This document shows positions 26,790 through 36,900 of a stretch of 64,000 nucleotides of DNA, one piece after another; position 1 is the stretch's first letter; each line of letters opens with the position of its first letter. The notes beneath the pieces were generated by a model. It did no database searches, was not told the origin of the DNA, and was given only the letters and a program-made list of their open reading frames with translations. Position numbers and translations under genes: made by a program. Origin of the DNA: an uncultured Clostridia bacterium (lineage in GTDB: Bacteria; Bacillota; Clostridia; UBA1381); NCBI GenBank assembly GCA_934444735.1, contig CAKSDE010000001.1:186001-250000 (forward strand), written 5' to 3'.

Positions 26790-29147
26790 ATGTTAAGGAA
26801 GAAAATTTCTAAGCTTATGGCGTTGGTTATGACGCTTACCTCAGCGGTGAGCGCTGTACCTGCGGCAGAGGCAAAAGAGGGATTTGTGGCGGACGGATAT
26901 GAAATCATAGACGCCGCGTACGGAAACGGTACATATGTTGTGATGGCAAAGAATCTCGGCGTAGATAAAACACACCCGACGAAAATTTATACCTCGACAG
27001 ATAAAAAGCATTGGACGGAAACGCAAAGTGCTGCCAACGGTTATAGATGGGGTTCACCAAACTCAAAGCAGAATGTATTGTACTGGCAGCAACAGAACGT
27101 TTTTGTTGCAAGCGTAGGAAACACTGTATACACATCGTCAAACGGAATTTCGTGGAACGAGAACGCAGACCTTAAAACAGGTTATGCAATGATTGACGAA
27201 AAAGACGGTACATTAGTTTTGATCGATTCAAACGGCGGATCAACAAGAGCGGCATTATCACTTAGTGAAATTGGAGAAAAAACCGATCCTCTGGCATTTT
27301 ATCCGACTGTTATGGCGGCAGGTGACACAACAGACGGTGTTACGGGATATTTTATGGCAGGGAAATGGCAAAACTACAGAAGAATGAAAAACCTTGAACA
27401 AGGAATTACAAGTTTTACATTTGGCGATGGTGATGCTGTGGATGCAAAATATGTTAAGTCAATGGACGGCTGGATTGTGTTGACTGCGTCAAAAACTATC
27501 ACCAATATAGCAAATACAGAAACAGCAGGCTTTAAGAGATTCAGTGTAACAATAAACGGTGAAGCACCTGAGTACAACTTCTCGGCATTGGGAGTAAACA
27601 ATGATACTGTATTTGTAGGTGATACAAATGGCGGTATCTATACAATGGCGGCGCCGGAAAGCGCAACTTCAGAAACTCAAACATTAATTGAGGTTGCACC
27701 TACCGCCGGAACCGACGCGATAACGGAAAAGGTAACCGATTTTGTATCGATTGATGAAAATACTTTCTTTGTTACGACAGCAACAGGCGTATATACATTA
27801 AATAAAAACGGTGACGCATGGACATATTCGGATTGCTTAAAGTATACCGATATTGAGGACGCTAAGGTTTCGGGTTCGGCATTTAACGGAATAACGCTTT
27901 TGGCAGGTGCGTACAGCCCGGATTTGGGAATATATGCGGCAATAGGAAATGATCAGAATTCAAGAAGCCATATCTTCTATTCAGAGAACGGAATCAACTG
28001 GACTATGACAGGCGCAACAACATTCGGCGCATCAACGAGTGCTAAAAATATTGCGGTATGGTGGCCGGCACAAAAATGTTTCGTTATTTCAAATGCGGTA
28101 AAAGAAGGAACTGGCGCGGCTTGGGTATCAACAGACGGAAAATCATGGTCTCACAGACTGATGAAATTGGGAGATAACGGTGATTTGCAGATTTTGGGAG
28201 ATTATCTTTATTCAGCGAATAAGGACAGTGCAAGAGTGATAAAACGTTATGCTAATCTTACTGATGAACCGACAAAGATTTTCTATTCACCGAAGAATGT
28301 TTCGTATGATATGAATACAATTGCACTTTCAGATGATGAAACACCGTATGTATTGGCAGGTAAAACATATGGTGTGACATATGTGGCACCGACATCTGAG
28401 GCAGATGATGTTACTGCAACAACAACATTCCAGATTGGAGGAGGTGCCGCTCAATCTAAGATAAACGATGCACATTGGAACAAGACAATAAATAAGTTCG
28501 TTGCGGTAAATCCTGTTCAAAAGAATATATATTTGATTTCAAAGGATAAGAATGTAGAAGCAGTTTTACCGAATGCCGATGCAGGAACACTTGTGGCAGT
28601 TGAAACAAACGGCTCATCGTACCTGACGGGTGATGTAAACGGCAATCTCTTCTTTACAAACGGCACAGATCTTTCAAAGGAAAAGAAGTTCAGCAAGGTT
28701 GACTGCCTGGGTGCAGTGGCAAATACGATGCCTGTTACAAACATCTTTGCAGGTGCTGACGGCAAATATATAGTAACCGTATCTGACGGAACAACAAGCG
28801 ATGTACTTATTGTAAACTCGGACGGTTCGGGATATGTTAAGGCATCGGAGGAGTCACGCATCACGTCGATTAAGGGCGGAGATAATTTTACGGTTTCGGT
28901 TAAGGTTGCAAATTACGGCGAGACGGCACAAACGGTAAGACTGATCGCAGCAATATACGATAAGTCAGGAACAAAGCTCTTGCAGGTAGTTAGCGATGAT
29001 AAGACAATGACACTTAATTCAACACAGTATCTTGAGCTGCCTGTTACGGCAAACGGGGATATTCCCGAGGACGCAACATTAAAGGTATTTATCTGGAACA
29101 GCTTGGGAGCTATGGTGCCTTTAACAAACGGTGACAATTTTTTTTAA
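26790..29147 (+). CDS. Secreted propeller-like (Asp-box) protein
   Basis: 785-aa exported protein with a signal peptide (MLRKKISKLMALVMTLTSAV, cleaved after AEA). Residues about 30-640 contain repeated SxxGxxW motifs (STDKKHWTE, SSNGISWNE, SENGINWTM, STDGKSWSH), as in BNR/Asp-box beta-propellers. Residues about 690-780 form a beta-sandwich ending LKVFIWNSLGAMVPL, the same ending as the LRR protein. The N-terminal half is paralogous to the protein at 33980. The frame stops at TAA 29145-29147 within T8A5; a -1 shift there continues into the beta-helix frame at 29171. No wall anchor occurs in this part. Substrate or ligand unknown. Confidence 0.8.
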   Translation: MLRKKISKLMALVMTLTSAVSAVPAAEAKEGFVADGYEIIDAAYGNGTYVVMAKNLGVDKTHPTKIYTSTDKKHWTETQSAANGYRWGSPNSKQNVLYWQQQNVFVASVGNTVYTSSNGISWNENADLKTGYAMIDEKDGTLVLIDSNGGSTRAALSLSEIGEKTDPLAFYPTVMAAGDTTDGVTGYFMAGKWQNYRRMKNLEQGITSFTFGDGDAVDAKYVKSMDGWIVLTASKTITNIANTETAGFKRFSVTINGEAPEYNFSALGVNNDTVFVGDTNGGIYTMAAPESATSETQTLIEVAPTAGTDAITEKVTDFVSIDENTFFVTTATGVYTLNKNGDAWTYSDCLKYTDIEDAKVSGSAFNGITLLAGAYSPDLGIYAAIGNDQNSRSHIFYSENGINWTMTGATTFGASTSAKNIAVWWPAQKCFVISNAVKEGTGAAWVSTDGKSWSHRLMKLGDNGDLQILGDYLYSANKDSARVIKRYANLTDEPTKIFYSPKNVSYDMNTIALSDDETPYVLAGKTYGVTYVAPTSEADDVTATTTFQIGGGAAQSKINDAHWNKTINKFVAVNPVQKNIYLISKDKNVEAVLPNADAGTLVAVETNGSSYLTGDVNGNLFFTNGTDLSKEKKFSKVDCLGAVANTMPVTNIFAGADGKYIVTVSDGTTSDVLIVNSDGSGYVKASEESRITSIKGGDNFTVSVKVANYGETAQTVRLIAAIYDKSGTKLLQVVSDDKTMTLNSTQYLELPVTANGDIPEDATLKVFIWNSLGAMVPLTNGDNFF
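29138..29147 (+). other. Slippery T8 run at an ORF junction (candidate -1 frameshift)
   Basis: The upstream frame reads AAT TTT TTT TAA. The heptamer T TTT TTT (29138-29144) lets both tRNAs slip back one base, after which TTA AAA ACG GGC continues open into the beta-helix frame. An extra T from transcriptional slippage, or a sequencing error in the homopolymer, would give the same fusion. Confidence 0.5.
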
Positions 29148-29170
29148 AAACGGGCGGGACTGAAATTTAT

Positions 29171-31249
29171 GTGTCCCCACAAGGGAGCGACAGCAATGAC
29201 GGAAGTATTTCGTCGCCTGTTGCTACAATAGAACAAGCCCGTGACATCATAAGAAAAATGCGAGTTTCGGGAAAATGCGAGAATCGCCCGGTATCGATAA
29301 TTCTGCGAGAGGGCGAGTACAGAACAGACGGTCTGGAGCTTGGCTTGGTTGATTCGGGGACAGAAAACTTTCCGCTTACAATCAAGAATTATGACGGCGA
29401 AAAGGTAAGAATTACGGGCGGTGTTGACATTGCGGCAGATAAGCTTTCAAAGGCATCTGCCGCGGTTACATCGAAGATTATAGATGAAAATGCAAGAGAG
29501 CATATCATGGCGGTGAATTTATACGAAAACGGCGTGACCGATTTGGGAGAGATTTCAAGGCGCGGTCATCTGATTTCGGAAAATGCACTTGCCCAGGCTG
29601 AAGTATCGGTGGGTGGTTCCGATATGAAGCTGGCAGGCTGGCCGAATGACGGATTTGTCGGTATGGACAGTGTTGTATCCTACGGCTACAGAAAGAATCC
29701 GACAGACGGCGACAACGGCAAGAATATTTTAGCCGGCTGTTCTTTTACATACAGCGGCTACAACCGTCCGACTCTGTGGGAAAATCCGGATAAGGCGTGG
29801 ATTTCGGGAAGTTTGGGGCCGAATTTTGCATATGACTATTATCCGGTTGAGTCGGTTTCGGGAAATACGGTAATACTTAAGGAAGGCGCGGTAGTGGACT
29901 ATTATTCAAAGCATTATTTCAGATTTGAGAATGTTTTGGAGGAGCTGGACACACCGGGCGAATACTATATAGATCGGGAAAACGGAATGCTCTACATATA
30001 TATGCCGGAGGGTTCCGATGCGGATTCCGAAATAACGGTATCCGCCGCAAAAAAAGATCTGATAAGCATTACGAATGCGAAAAATATCAGAATAGAGGGA
30101 ATTGAAATAAACAGCGGACGTGCCGGCGGAATTACCGTTTCGGGTGCAAGCTCGCAGATCGTTATTGACGGCTGCAAGATTCATTCATTCGGCGCAAACG
30201 GCGTGACGTTAGGTAAGAGTACATTTTCAACGGTTAAAAACTGTGAGATTTACGACATAGGTAAAAGTGCCGTGAGTGTAAGCGGCGGAAATTATTCAAA
30301 GCTTAATCTATCGGGCAACCGAATCGTTAATAATGATATATACCGTTTTTCTCAGCTTGAAAGGAGCTACACATCAGGTGTATATATCGGTTATCAGAGC
30401 GTGGGAACGCAGCTTCTTAATAATCATATTCATGATGCGCCTCATGCCGGGATAATATTTTACGGTGTAAATAACCGAATTGCCTATAACGAGATAGATA
30501 ATGTCGTTAAGGAATTTCACGATATGGACGCGATATACGTCAATAACTACGATATGCCGTGGGAGCGCGGAAATGTTATAGAACACAACAGTATACATGA
30601 TCTCGGAAAGGAAATCTTTGTTGCAAACGAAAAGCAAATGAATGTTGCGGCAATAAGAACAGATAATAACGGTCATGGATTGACAATAAGGTATAATTTG
30701 TTTTATAATATAGGTAGAAACAGCACAAATGCCGTTTCGGCAATTCATGCGCAGGGGTCTGAAAATAAGATTTATAAAAACATCTTTGTTGATTGCAGTG
30801 AAAGCTATATGGGACCGCTGATTAAAGAGGCATCGGAGGAAAGACCGCAAAAGACAACGTCTGCAATATACGCAAAATACAGCAATTACGAAACGATACA
30901 AAACAGATTTCAGACGTATATTTCGGTATATCAAAAAGCATTTCCCGAGCTTGCGGATTTCTGGAATGAAAATTACTATAACAATGAAACAAACAGCTTT
31001 AACAACAATCTTATAGTAAATATCAAAATACCGTTGAGCAAAATCAACGATAACGCGGAAATTGCGGTTCAGAATACCGATTCGCAGGGCTACAGAGCGA
31101 CAAGGGGAACCGTTTCGGCAAGCGGAAATGTTGTGACATCGGACGATGTCGGATTTACGGATTATTCGGGCGGAAATTATGAACTGGGAAAAACGTCCGA
31201 ATATTATACAACCAACTATATAAATACAAATGCAATGGGACTGCAATAA
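29171..31249 (+). CDS. Right-handed parallel beta-helix protein (probable extension of the preceding ORF)
   Basis: 692 aa from the first GTG, but the frame is open back to the T run at 29138-29147, and the fold starts upstream with GGTEIYVSPQGSDSNDGS. That IYV...GxDSxDG entry and the later DSGTENFPLTIKNYDGEKVRITGG and GEYYIDRENGMLYIYMP are shared with the proteins at 31300 and 41686. Parallel beta-helix coils occupy about residues 280-520, including HDMDAIYVNNYDMPWERG. The pattern recalls GH141-type and pectate-lyase-like enzymes acting on plant glycans. As a separate gene it would lack both a signal peptide and a ribosome site; a frameshifted fusion of about 1490 aa with the ORF at 26790 is more sensible. 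Catalytic residues are not identified. Confidence 0.75.
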   Translation: MSPQGSDSNDGSISSPVATIEQARDIIRKMRVSGKCENRPVSIILREGEYRTDGLELGLVDSGTENFPLTIKNYDGEKVRITGGVDIAADKLSKASAAVTSKIIDENAREHIMAVNLYENGVTDLGEISRRGHLISENALAQAEVSVGGSDMKLAGWPNDGFVGMDSVVSYGYRKNPTDGDNGKNILAGCSFTYSGYNRPTLWENPDKAWISGSLGPNFAYDYYPVESVSGNTVILKEGAVVDYYSKHYFRFENVLEELDTPGEYYIDRENGMLYIYMPEGSDADSEITVSAAKKDLISITNAKNIRIEGIEINSGRAGGITVSGASSQIVIDGCKIHSFGANGVTLGKSTFSTVKNCEIYDIGKSAVSVSGGNYSKLNLSGNRIVNNDIYRFSQLERSYTSGVYIGYQSVGTQLLNNHIHDAPHAGIIFYGVNNRIAYNEIDNVVKEFHDMDAIYVNNYDMPWERGNVIEHNSIHDLGKEIFVANEKQMNVAAIRTDNNGHGLTIRYNLFYNIGRNSTNAVSAIHAQGSENKIYKNIFVDCSESYMGPLIKEASEERPQKTTSAIYAKYSNYETIQNRFQTYISVYQKAFPELADFWNENYYNNETNSFNNNLIVNIKIPLSKINDNAEIAVQNTDSQGYRATRGTVSASGNVVTSDDVGFTDYSGGNYELGKTSEYYTTNYINTNAMGLQ

Positions 31250-31252
31250 GAT

Positions 31253-31280
31253 TTAAAGGGGAGTTTACCCTCCCCTTTAA
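31253..31280 (+). terminator. Intercistronic hairpin
   Basis: Perfect 11-bp stem TTAAAGGGGAG (31253-31263)/CTCCCCTTTAA (31270-31280) without a clear T tail. It is 6 nt before the ribosome site of the next gene, so partial termination or mRNA stabilisation are both possible. Confidence 0.5.
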
Positions 31281-31299
31281 TAAAGAAAGGGTGAGCAAC

Positions 31300-33954
31300 T
31301 TGAAAAAAACAGCGTTATTTTTGACTGCTGTAATCCTTTCGCAAAGCATAACAATCGGTGCGGACGCCGCAAGATACGGCGATATGAGCGGACATTGGTC
31401 CGAACAGTTTGTTGAGCTTTTGAGTGATAAGGGCATAATATCGGGGGATAACTACGGAAATTTCAGACCCGATGATAACGTTAAGGTCGATGAATTTTTA
31501 AAACTGGTGCTTGCAGCGTCGGGATTTAAACCGCAGTGGTCGGATCCCGAAAATTGGTCGGCACCGTATATACAAGAGGCGGAGGCGCGCGAGCTTTACT
31601 ATGATGATGAGTTCGACAGCTTCAAAAGACCGATAACAAGGGGTGAGGCGGCACGTATATTGGTGCGTGCGCTGGGACTTGAGGATTCAAAGGTCCCGAA
31701 TAAAAACGAGGTAATAAAGGATATTACCGACTATTACGATACTCTAAACGATTATAAAGAATATATACTTATCGCCTATGCGAATAACCTTTTAAAAGGC
31801 TACGAGGACGATAGCTTCAGATATACAAAACCGATAACAAGAGCTGAAAGTGCTGTTGTTATCACAAGAATGTTAAAGATCAAGCCGTTGGACGGTGACG
31901 ATGCACCCGATATCGATACCGACAGCATCTATTTCGTTTCGGCAGATGGCTCGGATTCAAATGACGGCAGCAAGGACAAGCCGTTTGCGACTATAGAAAA
32001 GGCGCAGGAAAAGGTGCGCGAGATTATTGCTGCGGGAAAGTACCCGAAAGAGGGAATAACCGTTGCAATCATGGGTGGCACGTATTATATGGATAAAACG
32101 CTGAAATTTGATGAAGGAGATTCGGGAACGGCGGACGCGCCTGTGAAATATACGGCATACAATAATGAAGATGTTCGCATTACAGGCGGAATAACTATCC
32201 CGTATGAGAAGTTTAAACCTGTTTCATCAGATGTACCGCTTTTATCGAATGATGCAAAGAAAAAAGTTTTGCAGGTTAATCTGAAGGAGCTTGGAATTGA
32301 TGATTACGGACAACTTTCAAGACGAGGGTTTTTGATCTCGGCAAATGTGGTGCCGCAATGTGAATTGTATGTGGATAAAGAAAGAATGCAGCTGTCGCGC
32401 TGGCCGAATACCGATTGGGCAGGTACGGGTGAGATTATAAGAAGCGGAGCAAGAAGCCAGAAAGGCGTTTTGGAGGGTGCTGAATTTACGATAGATTACG
32501 ACCGCCCGACAAAGTGGACCTACAGCAAGGACATATATACATCGGGTGTTTTAGGTGAAAATTATTTTTACGGATATTTCCCGATAGAGAAAATCGAAAA
32601 GGGAAAGGTTACGTTAAAAGAGGGCGCTTTGAAAAATTATTACTCGAAGCATTTTATAAGATATGAGAATATCTTAGAGGAAACCGACGCACCGGGAGAA
32701 TATTATATAGACCGTGACAAGGGAATGCTTTATTATTATCCGGCTGAAGGATTTTCAAAAGACAGCGATATTAAGCTTTCGATGTCAACGGAGAACCTGA
32801 TAAGCATGACGGGTACCGAAAATGTGGAAATTTCGGGACTTTTGCTGGATTCAACAAGAAGAACCGCAATATCTGCTACAAGCGTTAAAAATATCACGAT
32901 TAAGAATTGTGAAATTGCAGATGTGGGCGGTAAGGCTATTAACTTAAAAGGTACGGATTGTCATATATCTTCGAACTATATACACGATACCGGCTCGACT
33001 GCGGTAGAAGTGGGCGGCGGAGATTATGCCATGAGAGTCGCTTCGGGAAATGTCATTGAAAATAACCATATAAGAAAGCCGGCACAGCTGGAGAGGAGTT
33101 ATAATACCGGAATAACGCTCGGTTATCTTTCGGTAGGTACGGTGGTAAGAAACAATGAGATTCACGATACTCCACATGCGGCGATGATTATCTACGGACC
33201 GGATCATTTAGTTGAGTATAACGAGATATATGACGCGGTTAAGGAATTCCATGATATGGACGCAATTTACTTAAATGTATACATATATCCTTGGGAAAGG
33301 AATGTAACGATTGCGAGAAATTATTTCCACGACATAGGTCAGCAGGACTTTACCGAAAAGCAGATGAACGTTTCGTGTATAAGAACCGATAACCGAGGAA
33401 ACGGACTTATTATAAGAGAAAATGTATTTTACAATATCGGACGCGAGAACACAAACCAGGTAAGATGTATCTGTGCCGAGGGTATAGAGAATGTTATCGA
33501 AAATAACCTCTTTATAGATGTTGCGGAGGCTTATGACGGACCCGATACCTACAGCCCGGGAACAGAGTGGAACATGGACGATCAGACGGTTAAGAACACA
33601 TATAACGAATGGCTCAAATATAAGGACGTGTATGCGGTTAAGAACCCGGAAATACTTGATTTCTTCAAGCATCACCCGGCATCATACGCAAAATCGAATA
33701 AGTTTAACAATAACGTTATTGCAAGCGTGAATTTGCAGCTGAGCACTATTAATGCCGAGCCGAATAAGTACGGCTACAGAGGAAATGATAACCTGATTTC
33801 GGCAGAGGGCAACTATCTTGCCAAGAAAGATGTCGGCTTTGTCGATTATAACGGCAAAAACTTTACACTGAAGAGTGACAGCGAAGTGTATACTCAAATA
33901 CCCGGATTTATTCCGATAGAATTTGAGAAAATGGGAACAAACGATAAGGTATGA
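31300..33954 (+). CDS. SLH-anchored parallel beta-helix protein
   Basis: 884-aa surface protein. Signal peptide MKKTALFLTAVILSQSITIG, cleaved near GADA, starting at TTG 31300 because AAAGGG (31286-31291) gives proper spacing there; the in-frame GTG at 31291 abuts that site. Three SLH domains (about residues 25-200: YGDMSGHWSEQFVELL, APYIQEAEARELYYDD, EYILIAYANNLLKGY) should bind the secondary wall polymer. A beta-helix module starts at DSIYFVSADGSDSNDGS and is paralogous to those at 29171 and 41686, including HDMDAIYLNVYIYPWERN. Probably a glycan-active or glycan-binding enzyme of the GH141/pectate-lyase-like type; the reaction is unknown. Confidence 0.82.
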   Translation: MKKTALFLTAVILSQSITIGADAARYGDMSGHWSEQFVELLSDKGIISGDNYGNFRPDDNVKVDEFLKLVLAASGFKPQWSDPENWSAPYIQEAEARELYYDDEFDSFKRPITRGEAARILVRALGLEDSKVPNKNEVIKDITDYYDTLNDYKEYILIAYANNLLKGYEDDSFRYTKPITRAESAVVITRMLKIKPLDGDDAPDIDTDSIYFVSADGSDSNDGSKDKPFATIEKAQEKVREIIAAGKYPKEGITVAIMGGTYYMDKTLKFDEGDSGTADAPVKYTAYNNEDVRITGGITIPYEKFKPVSSDVPLLSNDAKKKVLQVNLKELGIDDYGQLSRRGFLISANVVPQCELYVDKERMQLSRWPNTDWAGTGEIIRSGARSQKGVLEGAEFTIDYDRPTKWTYSKDIYTSGVLGENYFYGYFPIEKIEKGKVTLKEGALKNYYSKHFIRYENILEETDAPGEYYIDRDKGMLYYYPAEGFSKDSDIKLSMSTENLISMTGTENVEISGLLLDSTRRTAISATSVKNITIKNCEIADVGGKAINLKGTDCHISSNYIHDTGSTAVEVGGGDYAMRVASGNVIENNHIRKPAQLERSYNTGITLGYLSVGTVVRNNEIHDTPHAAMIIYGPDHLVEYNEIYDAVKEFHDMDAIYLNVYIYPWERNVTIARNYFHDIGQQDFTEKQMNVSCIRTDNRGNGLIIRENVFYNIGRENTNQVRCICAEGIENVIENNLFIDVAEAYDGPDTYSPGTEWNMDDQTVKNTYNEWLKYKDVYAVKNPEILDFFKHHPASYAKSNKFNNNVIASVNLQLSTINAEPNKYGYRGNDNLISAEGNYLAKKDVGFVDYNGKNFTLKSDSEVYTQIPGFIPIEFEKMGTNDKV

Positions 33955-33979
33955 CGATAAAGAAAGGAACGATTTAAGC

Positions 33980-36900
33980 ATGAAGAAGATAATTTCATTC
34001 CTGTCGGCGGCTGTTATGGCGGTAAATGTATGTGCATTTGCCGCAGCAGACACCTTGACGGGGAGCTATAGCTTTATTGACTCCGCATACAGCCCGGAAT
34101 TGGATATGTATGTGGCTATGGCGAAGGATTTTTCGGCAGCGGATCACAAAACCCAGCTTTACCGCTCGAAGGACGGTGTTGAATGGACGGCGTGTTTTCG
34201 TGATGCAAAACCGGGAAAGAATTATGCAGCTCAAAAAACAAGACAAAACCTGGTTTGGTGGGAAGATGAGGGCGTTTTTGCGGCACAGGTCGGCGGAACT
34301 ACATATATTTCATCAAATGGTGTAAACTGGACAGTGCCGGCAGGAATCGGCAGTTCAAGTAACGGACTCCTTGAAACCGACGGCGAAAGCCTTATGATAG
34401 TTCACGGAAGAACAATGAAAATTATTCCGACAAAGGACAGCACTGCGGAAAGTTTCGCTCTTTCGGATAACAGCGGACGTTATTACTATGCTGCGGGAAA
34501 GTATAAAGGTGAGGAAAAATATTTTGCACTCCAAAGTGACCAATACGGCGGATATATGGGAAAGGTTGAGGGTGCTGAGAGAACCGTAACCAAGGATAAG
34601 TTTATAGGAAAAACTATTGATGCGGTTATTACTGATATGAGTTACATATCGCAAAGCAAAAACTGGATTGCAACACTTACAAATAAGAAAGCATATGCGG
34701 TTATCGGCAGTGATATTATGGAAAATGTAGGTTCAGCAAAGAAAATTGAACCGAAAAATGTCGGTGAGAACATCACAGGTACGGGCGTCGGTGAAAATTA
34801 CGCGCTGCTCGGTACCGAAACAGGTAAGCTCTTTTATACCGATATTGCAGATGTTGAGTCCGATTCGAAATGGAAAGAGATTGCAGTGCCGGAGGGCATG
34901 CAGGCGCCGGATAAAGAGATAAGAAGTATCTCAAAAAGCCGTGACGGATTTATGCTGGCGGTTTCGGAAAACGGAACGTATATCTTGCAGGAAACGGACG
35001 ACGGCGTTATCTTTGCCGATACTACTAAGGTTTCGGTAGACGCAAAAACAAAGAGAATCGAGGCGCCGCAGACGGGTTCGCAAGATGTTTCGGTACAGTT
35101 TGCAGGCGAGAACTATTTCGGTCAGGAAATTACAGGAATGGTAAAAGACGTTACAACCGAAGAGGAAGGAATTTCGGCAGCATGGGACGGCTCAAAGATG
35201 ACAATCAGCGTTCCCGATACGGCAGAAGGTGAAAAGATATTCACAGTTACCGACACCTATGATAAGACGCATGATGTAACAATCAACTTCGTAAAGGAAA
35301 ATGACGTTGACCTGGAAGGATTTACGACAATCGCACTCCCCGATGAGGAGGGCGAGGTTGCCGAAGCGGATTATAAAGCGTATGTTTTGGCATCGGACGG
35401 AGAGAAAATGAACAGAAAAGCTGAAATCAGTGTTGTTTCGGCGCCGGCAGGCATTGAATTTAATGCAAAAAACAATAAGGTTACGGCAACATCGGCATCA
35501 GAGGCAGGAACATTGGTTTTGCGCGTAACATCTGTAGGTAAGCCCGAAAATAACAAGGATTTTAGTATTGAAATCAAGAAAAGAACTCCTGATTCAATTG
35601 AAGTGACAACCGATAAGCAAGAGGTTCAGATCCCCGAAAAGGGTACTGAAACAATCAATGCAAAAGCGGTTGTAAAGGATCAGAACGGCACACCTATGAA
35701 TAAAGAAAAGGTTAGCTGGTCATTAGACGGCGATGCCAAGGATATAACAATCGACGGTGAGGGCAAGATAACAATCGGGGCAGAGGCAAACAGCGGCAAG
35801 CTCACTGTTATTGCAACTTCTCTGACAGACACCGCGGTTTCGGGTGAGACGGAAATCACACTTACATGGTCGGACGAGCGCGCCGTAAATGAGGCAGTTG
35901 CCGCATTTGATACAGAAACGGTTACGGGAGAAAATCTCGACTTTTCAAAGACCAATAAAGACGGTGTTTCAATGAAGTTTGAGACATCGGACGAAAAGGT
36001 GATAACATCTGAGGGTGTTATTACAAGAAACAGAAGAAAAGATACAAAGGCAACGGTTAAGATTTATGCTCAAAAAGGCGAATTTAAGGCAGAAAAGACA
36101 ATCACCGTTACCGTTTTAAAAGAGGATAATATAGCAGGAGTCGGCGATTTTGAGGATCCGACGCAAAAAATCGACAACGGCGTAATAACCGATAAGGACG
36201 CACACGGCGGAAAATATGCGGCTCAAATGAGCGGAGCATTTTCAGCCGATGTAAAACTTAACAATGAATCGGTGTATGTTTTCGAGGCTTATGTAAAATC
36301 CGACTCGGGCGCAACGCTTTCGATAGAAAAAGGCGATGAGCGCGCAAGCGTAAATCCGGGCGGAAAATATGCAAGACTCTGCGTATCGAAGGTTTATACG
36401 AAAAACGGTGATGAGTTTACAGAAACCGTTACGGTAAACGGTTCGGATGGGTATCTTTTGGACGACTTTAAGGTTTATGAAATAACCGATGAATACAATG
36501 AGGTTATGGAGAAAATCACAAAGGCAGAATATTCAAGAGATAAAGACGATATTGAGGACGCCAAAAAGGCTGTTGAGGCATTTTTGGATATACCGTTAAA
36601 AGATGAGCTGAAAAAGAGAGTAGACGCAATCAAGCCGAAATCGAACGGCGGCAGCAATACGGGAGGTAACACAGGCGGCGGTTCGAGCGGAGGCTCGGGC
36701 GGCGGCAGCTTTACTCCGCCTTCGTCAAAACCGAGCTCTCCTTCTACAGTCGGCGGCGAAACGGTTGATAATGACGAGAAAGTAAACGATTATCTGCTGG
36801 TATTTAAGGACATGAAAGGACACTGGGCAAAAGATGATGTTGAGTTCATGGCAAATAAGGGATTTGTAAACGGTGTGAGTGAAGGAAACTTTAACCCCGA

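Noticed and set aside
30374..31246. 290-codon minus-strand frame opposite a beta-helix gene
   Set aside because: Shadow of codon usage in the plus-strand gene; no ribosome site or domain.
33923..33979. N-terminal extension of the protein at 33980
   Set aside because: It would overlap the preceding gene and place 19 charged residues ahead of a clear signal peptide; AAAGGA supports ATG 33980.
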